Origin: Flavobacterium tegetincola DSM 22377
Lineage (GTDB): Bacteria; Bacteroidota; Bacteroidia; Flavobacteriales; Flavobacteriaceae
Direction of reading: 5' to 3'
NCBI RefSeq assembly: GCF_000425485.1
Contig: NZ_KE384385.1
Span: 1-64,000, forward strand
Length of the DNA: 64,000 nt
Under the pieces are notes generated by a model. It searched no databases and was not told the origin of the DNA. It was given only the letters and a program-made list of their open reading frames with translations. Shown here one piece after another: positions 1 through 7,318 of this stretch (positions are counted from its first letter, which is position 1; every line of letters starts with the position of its first letter). Both the position numbers and the translations under genes were made by a program.

Positions 1-332
1 GTTCAAAATATGATATGGTAAGTTTTAATATTACAATTAGTAAGTAAAATGGCTTATCGTTAAGTCAAATCTAATTTAGATGATATTTTAAATTAACTTC
101 CTTAATTTAATAATGTAAATATTCAAGGAAAACATAATTTGGTTAGGATGAATTTCAAAAATTAAAGTGTAAAGTAATCTAACATGTTCAAATTTTAACT
201 CTCAAAAGCAATATAAACTTTAAAGATTTACTATATTTACGATATAAGAATTGAAATTATTTTGTATCGATGCAAAATCGAGACCCTATAAGATTTATAA
301 ATGTAGAAAGTAGTGTTTACGCTCCTTAATTA
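1..332. other. AT-rich non-coding stretch
   Basis: This stretch is very AT-rich, with no open frame that looks coding and no clear promoter or repeat. It ends at the tRNA 3' fragment. If that fragment is an attachment site, this could be the terminal non-coding margin of an element to the left. Confidence 0.4.
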
Positions 333-360
333 GGGTAGTTCGAATCCCTTCCTCTCTGCA
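333..360 (+). other. tRNA 3'-end fragment (possible att remnant)
   Basis: The stretch at 339-360 reads like the end of a tRNA: a T-loop TTCGAAT followed by CCCTT and an acceptor 3' strand ending CTCTCTGCA, most like tRNA-Ser. No matching 5' half (acceptor, D-arm, anticodon) is visible upstream, and the 5' strand of the T-stem does not pair (GGTAG before the loop). It is therefore a fragment and not a working tRNA. Integrases that target tRNA genes leave such 3' fragments, so this may be the outer end of an element lying left of the window. Confidence 0.4.
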
Positions 361-365
361 AAATT

Positions 366-395
366 AAAAGCTTCTAATTATTTAGAAGCTTTTTT
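366..395. terminator. Bidirectional hairpin terminator
   Basis: Twelve-bp arms (366-377 and 382-393) around a 4-nt loop, with A-rich and T-rich flanks. It can stop transcription coming from the tRNA fragment side and from the leftward ATPase gene, whose last codons lie within the right arm. Confidence 0.7.
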
Positions 396-1104
396 CATTT
401 TCAGAGGATTCTAAACTTGCAATCAAAAGTTCCTTAACTTGTGTCAAAGCGTCGTCCTTCGCTTCGGCAAAAGAAATTCCGTATTTCCTGTTGATGCTTT
501 TCAATGAATCAGGAAATGAATGTAATAAAGTATCGTAATACTTATCCAAAACATCTTGACTTGGCATTTCAAAATTAATGCGCAATTGAAACCTTCGCAG
601 CAAAGCTTTGTCAATCATTTCCACGTGATTCGTCGCGCAAATCATTATCGCATTTTTTGGATAATAATCAATCAATTGGATAATTGAATTGACCAATCGT
701 CGCATTTCACCCACATCTTTGTCGTCGGTCTCGCGTTCTTTACCAATTTGATCAAATTCATCCAAAAACAAAACGGCCTTCTCGCGAGCTGCTTTATCAA
801 AAACTTGTTTGACATTTTGAGCCGTTTCGCCAATTCGAGAGCAAACTACATTGCTTAAATTCAGAATTACCAAAGGCTTTCCCAACGCTTTTGCAATTGC
901 TTTTGCCGTTGTTGTTTTCCCACATCCTGAACTTCCAAAAAGTAGAATCTTGTTGTTGATGGGTAAGTTGTATTTAGAAAGTTCTTCTGCATATTTGTAT
1001 TCTTTCAGAAGTGTCTGAATACTTTTTTCGTTTTGCGCGTCTAAAACGATGTCTTTTAAATCAACGTCTTGCTTATCGGTGATGACTAAATCAAATAATT
1101 GCAT
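382..1104 (-). CDS. AAA+ family ATPase
   Basis: A single AAA+ module of about 240 residues. With the start at ATG 1104, Walker A (GSSGCGKTT) is at about residues 57-65, Walker B (VLFLDEFD) at 111-118, a sensor-1 Asn in CATNH near 159, and a paired arginine that could be the arginine finger near 170. An in-frame TTG at 1134 would add ten residues, but it overlaps a TAnnTTTG promoter box (1132-1139), so ATG 1104 is preferred. The short N-terminus has no recognised substrate domain. Related small AAA+ proteins of the FtsH/proteasomal-ATPase type often act with a protease partner, but none is adjacent here; the next gene is a separate HPF-like protein. The substrate and role are unknown. Confidence 0.8.
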   Translation of the reverse strand: MQLFDLVITDKQDVDLKDIVLDAQNEKSIQTLLKEYKYAEELSKYNLPINNKILLFGSSGCGKTTTAKAIAKALGKPLVILNLSNVVCSRIGETAQNVKQVFDKAAREKAVLFLDEFDQIGKERETDDKDVGEMRRLVNSIIQLIDYYPKNAIMICATNHVEMIDKALLRRFQLRINFEMPSQDVLDKYYDTLLHSFPDSLKSINRKYGISFAEAKDDALTQVKELLIASLESSENEKSF

Positions 1105-1131
1105 GAGAAAATAGGTAGTTGTTTCTGGATG

Positions 1132-1139
1132 CAAAAATA
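1132..1139 (-). promoter_or_regulatory. -7 box of the ATPase gene
   Basis: On the minus strand this reads TATTTTTG, a match to the Bacteroidota -7 consensus TAnnTTTG, 27 bases before ATG 1104. It decides the start choice because the alternative TTG lies inside the box. No convincing -33 TTG was found. Confidence 0.5.
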
Positions 1140-1184
1140 GCTATAATTAAACGTATATTTCTGATTCGAGCATTAACTTGAAAG

Positions 1185-1215
1185 CAAAAAAAAACTCCTG
1201 AAGTATCAGGAGTTT
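1185..1215 (-). terminator. Terminator of the HPF-like gene
   Basis: A perfect 10-bp stem (1192-1201 with 1206-1215) and a 4-nt loop, followed on the minus strand by a run of ten T residues. It lies just 13 bases after the HPF-like stop codon. Confidence 0.85.
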
Positions 1216-1228
1216 AAGTCATTTATCA

Positions 1229-1543
1229 TTAATGTGCTTTCAACTTTTCAAAAGTCGTAGTCAGCAATTTCTTCATTTTATCGGTTGCACCACTTACTGC
1301 TTTTTCAACAGTGTCTGCGTGGTTGGTTACCGCAATTGGATTTTTGCCTGCTAAACGGACTTCTATCATGCATCTTTTATCGTCTAAACTGAATTTATCA
1401 CTATTTTCATCACCTACATGAACCTCAACTCTCGTGATTTTATCTTCAAATCTTTTGAAGCTTTCGGTAATTTCTTCCGAAAAGTGATTTTGCATTCTTT
1501 CGTGTCCTTCAATTGTTTTGTCTGTGTTGAACTGTATTTGCAT
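1229..1543 (-). CDS. HPF/RaiA-family ribosome-associated protein (short form)
   Basis: 104 residues that fit the ribosome hibernation-promoting factor / RaiA fold: an N-terminal strand (MQIQFNTDKTIEG), a helix, the strand ITRVEVHVGDE, the segment KRCMIEVRLAGKNPIAV and a C-terminal amphipathic helix. Members of this family bind the decoding centre of the 30S subunit in stationary phase. This one is the short type without the C-terminal dimerisation domain of long HPF, and it looks like the extra flavobacterial paralogue rather than the main hpf. It is transcribed alone, with a -7 box TAAATTTG (1573-1580, minus) and its own terminator. A role in ribosome hibernation is inferred from family membership only. 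Confidence 0.8.
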   Translation of the reverse strand: MQIQFNTDKTIEGHERMQNHFSEEITESFKRFEDKITRVEVHVGDENSDKFSLDDKRCMIEVRLAGKNPIAVTNHADTVEKAVSGATDKMKKLLTTTFEKLKAH

Positions 1544-1572
1544 AATGTCTTTTTTTTTAATTATTGATACTC

Positions 1573-1580
1573 AAATTTAA
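1573..1580 (-). promoter_or_regulatory. -7 box of the HPF-like gene
   Basis: Minus-strand TAAATTTG matches TAnnTTTG and lies 29 bases before the start codon, giving a leader of about 20 nt. Confidence 0.5.
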
Positions 1581-1697
1581 ACAACTCAATTTACAAAAGC
1601 CATTGAATTAGTATAATTTTGTGACATCAAAACGCCCTTATTTTACTGCAACGCTAAAAACTATTGAACCAATCTCTGCCATTAGCGATAACTTTAA

Positions 1698-1705
1698 TAT
1701 CTTTG
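1698..1705 (+). promoter_or_regulatory. -7 box of the outer-membrane barrel gene
   Basis: TATCTTTG matches TAnnTTTG and lies 35 bases before ATG 1741. A second match (TAATTTTG near 1615) is further upstream. Confidence 0.5.
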
Positions 1706-1740
1706 TCTAGTGCTTTTCAAACATCATCATTTCAGAATAC

Positions 1741-2448
1741 ATGCGATATATTTTCCTACTGCTCACTTGCCTTATTTTGACTCCTTGTTTTGCGCAAGAA
1801 GATTTTCGTGAAACCACTATTGACAGCACTTTTTTTACAAAAGCAGATTCACTGTACCGCGAAGATCAGTTTTATTTTGGTGTAACGTATAACGTGCTTA
1901 CCAATTTGCCATCCGGCATTCGGCAGAAAGGATTTTCGTCGGGATTGTCAGCTGGTTTTTTACGCGATATGCCTATCAATAAAAAACGGACTTTTGCCAT
2001 TGCAGCTGGAGCCGGATTATCATACGCCAATTACCAACAAAATCTAGTCATTACTGAAAGCACAAGCGGCACTGATTACCAAATTTTAAATAGTGCAGAC
2101 TTGACAAAGGGAAAATTTGAGCAATTTTTTGTGGATGTTCCAATTGAATTTAGATGGAGAAACGCAACGCCAACATCCTACAAATTCTGGCGCATTCACG
2201 CTGGTTTTAAATTACAATACTCGATTTACGACAGAAGCAGGTATGAAACTGATGACCTGAGCTCAACCGTAAAAAACAATAGTGACTTCAATAAATTACA
2301 ATACGGTCCTTACATTGTAGTTGGTTTTAATACATGGAATTTCCAAGCGTATTATGGCGCGAACTCGATTTTTAAAGATGTGGATGTGAATAGTGAAGCA
2401 GTAAAAATGAAGTCGCTTCAAGTAGGCTTGATGTTTTACATTTTATAA
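1741..2448 (+). CDS. Outer-membrane beta-barrel protein, PorT-like
   Basis: 235 residues with a Sec signal peptide (cleavage after about residue 18, CFA-QE), then alternating amphipathic strands ending in a C-terminal aromatic-rich strand (SLQVGLMFYIL). This is typical of the small eight-to-ten-strand barrels of Bacteroidota annotated as PorT or porin family (OMP_b-brl_2). PorT/SprT is a T9SS component, but its gene normally sits beside ubiE, which is not present here, so a direct T9SS role is not claimed. The gene is monocistronic. Its 3' end overlaps the convergent PAP2-like gene by 6 bp. Confidence 0.65.
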   Translation: MRYIFLLLTCLILTPCFAQEDFRETTIDSTFFTKADSLYREDQFYFGVTYNVLTNLPSGIRQKGFSSGLSAGFLRDMPINKKRTFAIAAGAGLSYANYQQNLVITESTSGTDYQILNSADLTKGKFEQFFVDVPIEFRWRNATPTSYKFWRIHAGFKLQYSIYDRSRYETDDLSSTVKNNSDFNKLQYGPYIVVGFNTWNFQAYYGANSIFKDVDVNSEAVKMKSLQVGLMFYIL

Positions 2449-3051
2449 CCAAAAATAAAGCAGTCCAATTTGCGGAATACTTCCAATCAATCCGCCTAGA
2501 ATAAGTTCTGTAGGCGTATGTGCTTTCATGACCAATCGAGAAGAAGCCACCAAACCGTTACATACGAGTAATGGAACAATTACCCACAACATTCGTACAT
2601 TATAATGCAAGCTAATTCCGATGACAAAGACGGTCAGAGAAGCAATAGCTAGTTGATGCAAACTCACTTTGAATTTGGTAAACAAAAACACAAAGGCCCA
2701 AAATGTACTGATCAAACTGGACAGAAAGAAGAAGTATAAAATGGGAAAATAATCGATAGTAATGCTTTTTCGAATCAAAATTAAAAGCAAAATAGCGTGA
2801 AACAACAACGGCAACCTGCGTTGATTTTTATGCGCCAACATGATGGAATCCACACGTCCCATGGAAAGCAAGAGGTAGTAAATTGTTACAGGAATAAAAA
2901 TGGTAATAATCACAATCTGGATGATTACCATGTACACCTGTTGGTAATCGTACGTATGTTTTCCAAAGAAAAAAAACAGCAATACTGCATAAACCGAAAT
3001 GAATAGCGGGTGAAAGATATAGGAAAATGGCAACAGAATTTTTTTCAACAT
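2443..3051 (-). CDS. PAP2-like membrane protein
   Basis: 202 residues with six likely transmembrane segments (about 8-28, 40-62, 80-98, 104-125, 133-150, 154-200). Traces of the lipid phosphatase signature are visible: HKNQRRLP in place of KxxxxxxRP, KVSLH in the PSGH position, and SRLVMKAHTPTE in place of SRx5Hx3D. The last acidic residue is Glu where Asp is usual and the first two motifs are degenerate, so catalytic activity is doubtful. It lies 10 bp after rpoN and is probably co-transcribed with it. It could be a lipid phosphate phosphatase or a non-catalytic relative. Confidence 0.65.
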   Translation of the reverse strand: MLKKILLPFSYIFHPLFISVYAVLLFFFFGKHTYDYQQVYMVIIQIVIITIFIPVTIYYLLLSMGRVDSIMLAHKNQRRLPLLFHAILLLILIRKSITIDYFPILYFFFLSSLISTFWAFVFLFTKFKVSLHQLAIASLTVFVIGISLHYNVRMLWVIVPLLVCNGLVASSRLVMKAHTPTELILGGLIGSIPQIGLLYFWL

Positions 3052-3061
3052 ACGTTCTGAA

Positions 3062-4522
3062 TTACATTTTCTTTCGCATTCGCGCTACAGGAATGTCCAG
3101 TTGTTCACGGTATTTGGCAATGGTTCTTCGGGCAATTGGGTAGCCTTTTTCTTTTAAAAGTTCGGCAAGTTGATCATCTGGCAACGGTTTTTTCTTATCC
3201 TCGGCTTCAATGATGTTTTGCAAAATTTTCTTGATTTCCAAAGTTGACACGTCTTCTCCTTGATCGTTTTTCATCGCTTCAGAGAAAAATTCTTTGATCA
3301 ATTTGGTTCCGTAAGGTGTTTCCACATACTTACTATTCGCTACTCGGGAAACTGTGGAAATATCCAAACCAACCAAATCGGCAATGTCTTTTAGAATCAT
3401 CGGTCGCAACATGGTTTCATCGCCTTCCAAGAAATAATCTTCTTGATAATGCATAATTGCATTCATGGTTACATAAAGTGTTTCCTGACGCTGTCTGATT
3501 GCATCAATAAACCATTTTGCCGAATCCAATTTTTGCTTAATAAATTGTACCGCATCTTTCTGCGAATTTGATTTATCGCGCGAATCTTTATACGTCTGCA
3601 TCATTTCCTGATAATCTTTGGAAACGTGCAAAGAAGGTGCATTTCTGCCGTTCAAACTCAATTCTAATTCGCCATCTACAATCCGGATGGTAAAATCAGG
3701 CACTACATTTTCGGTAATTTTACTGTTTCCAGCAAACGAACCTCCCGGTTTTGGATTCAGTTTTTCAATTTCATGAACCGCTTTTTTTAGCAGTTCATTC
3801 GTGCAATCGTATTTTTGTAAAAGTTTATCGTAATGTTTTTTGGTAAAAGCATCAAACTGATTTTCGATAATATCCGTCGCTAAATCAACAGATTCTGTAG
3901 GCGTTTTATGTTTTAATTGCAGCAATAAACATTCCTGTAAATCGCGAGCGCCAACTCCTGAAGGTTCCAATTGATGGATGATGTGCAGAATTTTTTCCAC
4001 AGCAGCTTCATCAGTGTAAATCGCTTGCGTAAACGCCATGTCGTCTACAATATCAGGAATACTTCGGCGGATGTAACCCATATCATCAATACTTCCCACT
4101 AGGAATTCAGCAATCTGACGTTCATTATCATTCAATATGAAAGTATTGAGTTGATTGATCAAATCTTGGTGAAAACTCCAAGAAGCAGCTAACGGAGAAT
4201 CCCTCTCGTCTTCTTCGCTGTAGTTGTTTACCTGCGTTTTATAATCTGGTGTTTCATCATCGCTCAAGTATTCATCGATGTTGATGTCTTCCGCTTCAAT
4301 GCGTTCGTTTTCATCATTATCGTCATAATCATCGTCTTCAAATTCCAGTTCATCGTTTTCATATTCGTCTTCATCACCACCTTCCAAGGCAGGATTCTCG
4401 TTCATTTCTTCTTTCAAACGTTGTTCAAAAGCTTGCGTAGGCAATTGAATCAGCTTCATCAACTGAATTTGCTGAGGAGATAATTTCTGAGATAATTTTA
4501 AATTTAAAAACTGCTTAAGCAT
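3062..4522 (-). CDS. rpoN: RNA polymerase sigma-54 factor
   Basis: 486 residues with the full RpoN layout. The N-terminal glutamine/leucine-rich region I (LKLSQKLSPQQIQLMKLIQL) contacts activator and core. It is followed by a very acidic region II (about 48-95), the core-binding domain, a helix-turn-helix (DIADLVGLDISTVSRVANS) and the invariant RpoN box ARRTIAKYRE at 464-473. RpoN directs transcription from -24/-12 promoters and needs an AAA+ enhancer-binding activator. No such activator is encoded in this window; the ATPase at the left edge lacks response-regulator and DNA-binding domains. The PAP2-like gene follows 10 bp downstream. Confidence 0.97.
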   Translation of the reverse strand: MLKQFLNLKLSQKLSPQQIQLMKLIQLPTQAFEQRLKEEMNENPALEGGDEDEYENDELEFEDDDYDDNDENERIEAEDINIDEYLSDDETPDYKTQVNNYSEEDERDSPLAASWSFHQDLINQLNTFILNDNERQIAEFLVGSIDDMGYIRRSIPDIVDDMAFTQAIYTDEAAVEKILHIIHQLEPSGVGARDLQECLLLQLKHKTPTESVDLATDIIENQFDAFTKKHYDKLLQKYDCTNELLKKAVHEIEKLNPKPGGSFAGNSKITENVVPDFTIRIVDGELELSLNGRNAPSLHVSKDYQEMMQTYKDSRDKSNSQKDAVQFIKQKLDSAKWFIDAIRQRQETLYVTMNAIMHYQEDYFLEGDETMLRPMILKDIADLVGLDISTVSRVANSKYVETPYGTKLIKEFFSEAMKNDQGEDVSTLEIKKILQNIIEAEDKKKPLPDDQLAELLKEKGYPIARRTIAKYREQLDIPVARMRKKM

Positions 4523-4660
4523 TTGAGAAAATTATGAATTAGGATTTATGAATTGTGATTTTAATTTAGTTTTCAAGTTACGAAATACTTCAATAACTTA
4601 TAATTTTAATTAAATAATTTTAATTAAATAATTTTAACTTGAATAGATTCTATTTTAAAG

Positions 4661-4732
4661 TTTTGAACCATTAAGAAAAATAAGTTTCATTAAGATTTAA
4701 CTTAATTTCCTTAGTGCCTTAATGGTTCAAAA
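4661..4732. repeat. Dispersed palindromic repeat, copy 1
   Basis: Perfect 15-bp inverted arms (TTTTGAACCATTAAG at 4661-4675 and its complement at 4718-4732) enclose about 42 bases that include GTTTCATTAAG. A related element in the opposite orientation lies at 63321-63386. It sits between rpoN and asnS just after the asnS stop, so it could act as a transcript 3' end, but it is not a classic T-run terminator. Confidence 0.7.
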
Positions 4733-4759
4733 TAGTTTCAAGTTTAAACTTAATTTTTA

Positions 4760-6196
4760 CTAGAACTCGGCATTCCCAGGAGTCCTAGGAAAAGGAATCA
4801 CGTCTCTAATATTAGTCATACCCGTTACAAACAGCACCAATCTTTCAAAACCAAGACCAAAACCAGAGTGAACCGCACTACCAAATCTTCGTGTATCCAA
4901 GTACCAAGATAATTCTTCTTCGTCAATTCCCAAGGCCTTCATTTTCTCAATCAAAACATCATAACGTTCCTCTCTCTGACTTCCACCCACGATTTCTCCA
5001 ATTCCAGGAAACAAAATATCCATCGCACGAACCGTTTTACCGTCTTCGTTCAATCGCATGTAAAAAGCTTTGATATTCGCTGGATAATCAAACAAAATTA
5101 CCGGACATTTAAAGTGTTTTTCCACCAAGAAACGCTCGTGTTCCGATTGCAAATCAGCACCCCATTCGTTAATGATATAATTGAATTTCTTCTTCTTATT
5201 AGGTGTCGAATTTCTCAAAATATCAATCGCTTCCGTATAAGAAACCCGTTTAAAATTGTTTTCCAAAACAAAATTCAACTTGTCCATCAAAGCCAACTCG
5301 CTTCGTTCAGCCGCTGGTTTTGATTTCTCTTCGTCTAGCAATCGACCTTCTAAAAACTTCAAATCATCGGCACATTTCTCCATCGTGTACTTGATCACGT
5401 ATTGAATGAAATCTTCCGCCAAATCCATGTTGTCGTCCAAATTATTAAACGCAACCTCCGGCTCAATCATCCAAAACTCCGCCAAGTGACGAGAGGTATT
5501 GGAATTTTCTGCTCTAAAAGTTGGCCCAAAAGTATACACCTGACCCAAAGCCATCGCATACGTTTCCGCCTCCAATTGACCTGAAACCGTCAAGTTTGTT
5601 TCCTTTTCAAAGAAATCTTCCTTGTAATTTACCTTTCCTTCTTCCGTTCTAGGCGTGTTGTCAAAAGGCAAAGCAGTTACTTTAAACATTTCACCAGCAC
5701 CTTCTGCATCACTTCCCGTAATAATTGGCGTGTTCACATAAACAAACCCTTTTTCCTGAAAATAACTATGAACCGCAAACGACAATACTGAGCGAACCCG
5801 CATAATCGCTCCAAAAGCATTCGTTCTCACCCGTAAATGAGCATTTTCACGCAAGAAATCCAAACTTGGTTTGTTCTTCGGCTGTATCGGGAATTTCTCC
5901 GCATCACAATCACCCAAAATTTCAAGCTTCGAAACCTGAATTTCAAATTTCTGTCCAGCACCTTTACTCTCCACCAATTCACCCGTAACCGAAACCGCCG
6001 CTCCAGTCGTAATACGTTTCAACGTGTCTTCCGGTGTATTTTCAAAATCCACCACACACTGAATATTTTGTAACGTCGAACCGTCGTTTAACGCAATAAA
6101 TTGATTATTTCTAAAAGTTCTCACCCATCCTTTTGCATTTACTTCGTGAAGCGTCTTCGTGCTTTCCAGCAAGTCTTTAACTTTTGTATGTTTCAT
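4760..6196 (-). CDS. asnS: Asparaginyl-tRNA synthetase
   Basis: 478 residues, the normal length of bacterial AsnRS. The N-terminal OB-fold anticodon-binding domain (about 15-105) precedes a class IIb catalytic core. Motif 2 is seen in FRAENSNTSRHLAEFW and motif 3 in GFGLGFERLVLFVTG. The C-terminus IRDVIPFPRTPGNAEF is characteristic of AsnRS rather than AspRS. It charges tRNA-Asn with asparagine in the cytoplasm. The gene has its own promoter (-7 box TATATTTG at 6255-6262, minus). It is separated from rpoN by 237 bases containing AT-rich direct repeats and a palindromic element. Confidence 0.98.
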   Translation of the reverse strand: MKHTKVKDLLESTKTLHEVNAKGWVRTFRNNQFIALNDGSTLQNIQCVVDFENTPEDTLKRITTGAAVSVTGELVESKGAGQKFEIQVSKLEILGDCDAEKFPIQPKNKPSLDFLRENAHLRVRTNAFGAIMRVRSVLSFAVHSYFQEKGFVYVNTPIITGSDAEGAGEMFKVTALPFDNTPRTEEGKVNYKEDFFEKETNLTVSGQLEAETYAMALGQVYTFGPTFRAENSNTSRHLAEFWMIEPEVAFNNLDDNMDLAEDFIQYVIKYTMEKCADDLKFLEGRLLDEEKSKPAAERSELALMDKLNFVLENNFKRVSYTEAIDILRNSTPNKKKKFNYIINEWGADLQSEHERFLVEKHFKCPVILFDYPANIKAFYMRLNEDGKTVRAMDILFPGIGEIVGGSQREERYDVLIEKMKALGIDEEELSWYLDTRRFGSAVHSGFGLGFERLVLFVTGMTNIRDVIPFPRTPGNAEF

Positions 6197-6254
6197 TTTT
6201 AAGTCTAAATAAGTGTTTACATAAAAAAGATTCCGAAAGTCTCGAAATCCGATA

Positions 6255-6262
6255 CAAATATA
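6255..6262 (-). promoter_or_regulatory. -7 box of asnS
   Basis: Minus-strand TATATTTG matches TAnnTTTG, giving a leader of about 50 nt before ATG 6196. Confidence 0.55.
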
Positions 6263-6348
6263 ATTGTTTTCTTTTTATAAGTCGTGGTTAATCCCATCTT
6301 CCCTTTCTGTTTTTGGAGCTTCATCCAGCTATACGCTCCAATCTTTTG

Positions 6349-6386
6349 TATTTATAGCCCATGGTTTAAACCACGGGCTATAAATA
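6349..6386. repeat. 38-bp near-perfect palindrome
   Basis: Two 19-nt arms meet without a spacer (centre TTTAAA) and differ at one position, which would still form a G-U pair in RNA. The arms contain TTTATAGCCC and GGGCTATAAA. It lies in the 404-base gap between asnS and the toxin gene. It is not followed by a T-run, so it looks like a REP-type dispersed palindrome and not a terminator. Confidence 0.75.
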
Positions 6387-6523
6387 TAAAAGGATTTCAC
6401 TGCTATCTGGGCTATGGGATTTGGGATTTCATGGAAATTTTGCAAAAATATAATTCACGATTTCTGCAGGTGTGATTACTACCGCAATGCTTTCGGTCAT
6501 AACTATTCAAATTTTTTAAAACG

Positions 6524-6604
6524 TAAATTTGCACAAGCAGGACGCTAATTATGAGCAATGAAAAGTTAAATTATCTAATAAAAGTTCATCAGCAACTATT
6601 CTAA
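6524..6604 (+). pseudogene. Promoter and truncated 17-codon gene start
   Basis: A -7 box TAAATTTG (6524-6531) is followed 19 bases later by ATG 6551 and a 17-codon frame (starting MSNEKLNYLIKVHQQLF) that stops at 6604, running into the 3' end of the convergent toxin gene. The spacing resembles a real gene start, and the peptide reads like the N-terminus of a longer protein. The likely explanation is that the rest was lost when the toxin-antitoxin cassette or other DNA replaced it. It could also be a genuine small ORF. Confidence 0.35.
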
Positions 6605-6876
6605 TAATGACCTAAAGCAGAAATCACCACGACCAACTCTTCAGGCTCTTCAAAGATTTCATAAATCAGTCGGTCTTTCTTATTAAGGCGTCTGCTCCAT
6701 AATCCAGAAAGACTGTGTTTCAATAATTCAGGATTACCGATTCCGGTAGTTGGATGATCAGATAGCTCGATCATGATTTTTTGCAATTTCTTAATGCAAG
6801 ACTTATCACCAGATCTATAAATCTTAAATACATCTTCTTGAGCAGAATTTTCTATTTTAATCCTAAACTTCCCCAT
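6601..6876 (-). CDS. yoeB: YoeB/Txe-family mRNA interferase toxin
   Basis: 91 residues with the hallmarks of YoeB in the RelE superfamily: GNPELLKHSLSGLWSRRL (compare GKPEPLKHNLSGFWSRRI in the E. coli toxin), RLIYEI, and the terminal HY pair. The residues equivalent to the catalytic set are E50, R69, H90 and Y91. YoeB cleaves mRNA in the ribosomal A site and is neutralised by its antitoxin. The start codon lies within the end of the antitoxin gene (25-bp overlap), which implies translational coupling. The E. coli partner is YefM; here the partner belongs to a different family. Confidence 0.9.
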   Translation of the reverse strand: MGKFRIKIENSAQEDVFKIYRSGDKSCIKKLQKIMIELSDHPTTGIGNPELLKHSLSGLWSRRLNKKDRLIYEIFEEPEELVVVISALGHY

Positions 6877-7070
6877 AAGTCTTCTGGATTAATAAGCGTC
6901 GTATTTCCATTTTTAGCACTTGCTCGACGTTCCAAAACCATTTTCACAAATTCAGGATCATAGGTTTTTTCTGCTTTTTTCTTTACCTCATACGGAATAT
7001 CAAAAGCTTTTAAAATTTCTATTAGTGCCTTTTTTTTCTTCGGTTCTGCATGAATGATAATAGTGTCCAT
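6852..7070 (-). CDS. Antitoxin of the YoeB-type pair, DUF2683-like
   Basis: 72 residues. The N-terminal strand MDTIIIHAEPKKKKALIEIL is a short beta-helix unit, followed by a charged helix (EKTYDPEFVKMVLERR) and a C-terminal tail (NPEDLWGSLGLK) that probably wraps the toxin. It resembles the DUF2683 family found in Bacteroidota beside RelE/YoeB toxins and is not a YefM/Phd protein. It comes first in the operon, as antitoxins normally do. A -7 box TATCTTTG (7087-7094, minus) lies 17 bases before the start, and the GTGTTTACAC half-palindrome between box and start is a plausible autoregulatory site. Confidence 0.75.
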   Translation of the reverse strand: MDTIIIHAEPKKKKALIEILKAFDIPYEVKKKAEKTYDPEFVKMVLERRASAKNGNTTLINPEDLWGSLGLK

Positions 7071-7086
7071 AACTGTAGTGTTTACA

Positions 7087-7094
7087 CAAAGATA
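7087..7094 (-). promoter_or_regulatory. -7 box of the toxin-antitoxin operon
   Basis: Minus-strand TATCTTTG matches TAnnTTTG. The leader is only about 10 nt and includes an imperfect inverted repeat GTGT..ACAC (about 7078-7087), which may be the operator. Confidence 0.5.
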
Positions 7095-7318
7095 AGGCTT
7101 TTTTCAAAACAATGAATAACTAGTATTTCTTGAATTGAGTTGCGTCAAATGCATTTTCACTGTCGGCATCAAAACTCTTGCGCAAGCGGAACTTAAAATT
7201 AATTTTCTTTTGATATTGCTATTGACGTTGATATTGAAATTCAATTTACCTAACTTTATACCGCCATTGACAATACCAGTTTTTACCACGAGATGTACTG
7301 GCATAAAATAAAATTCCC

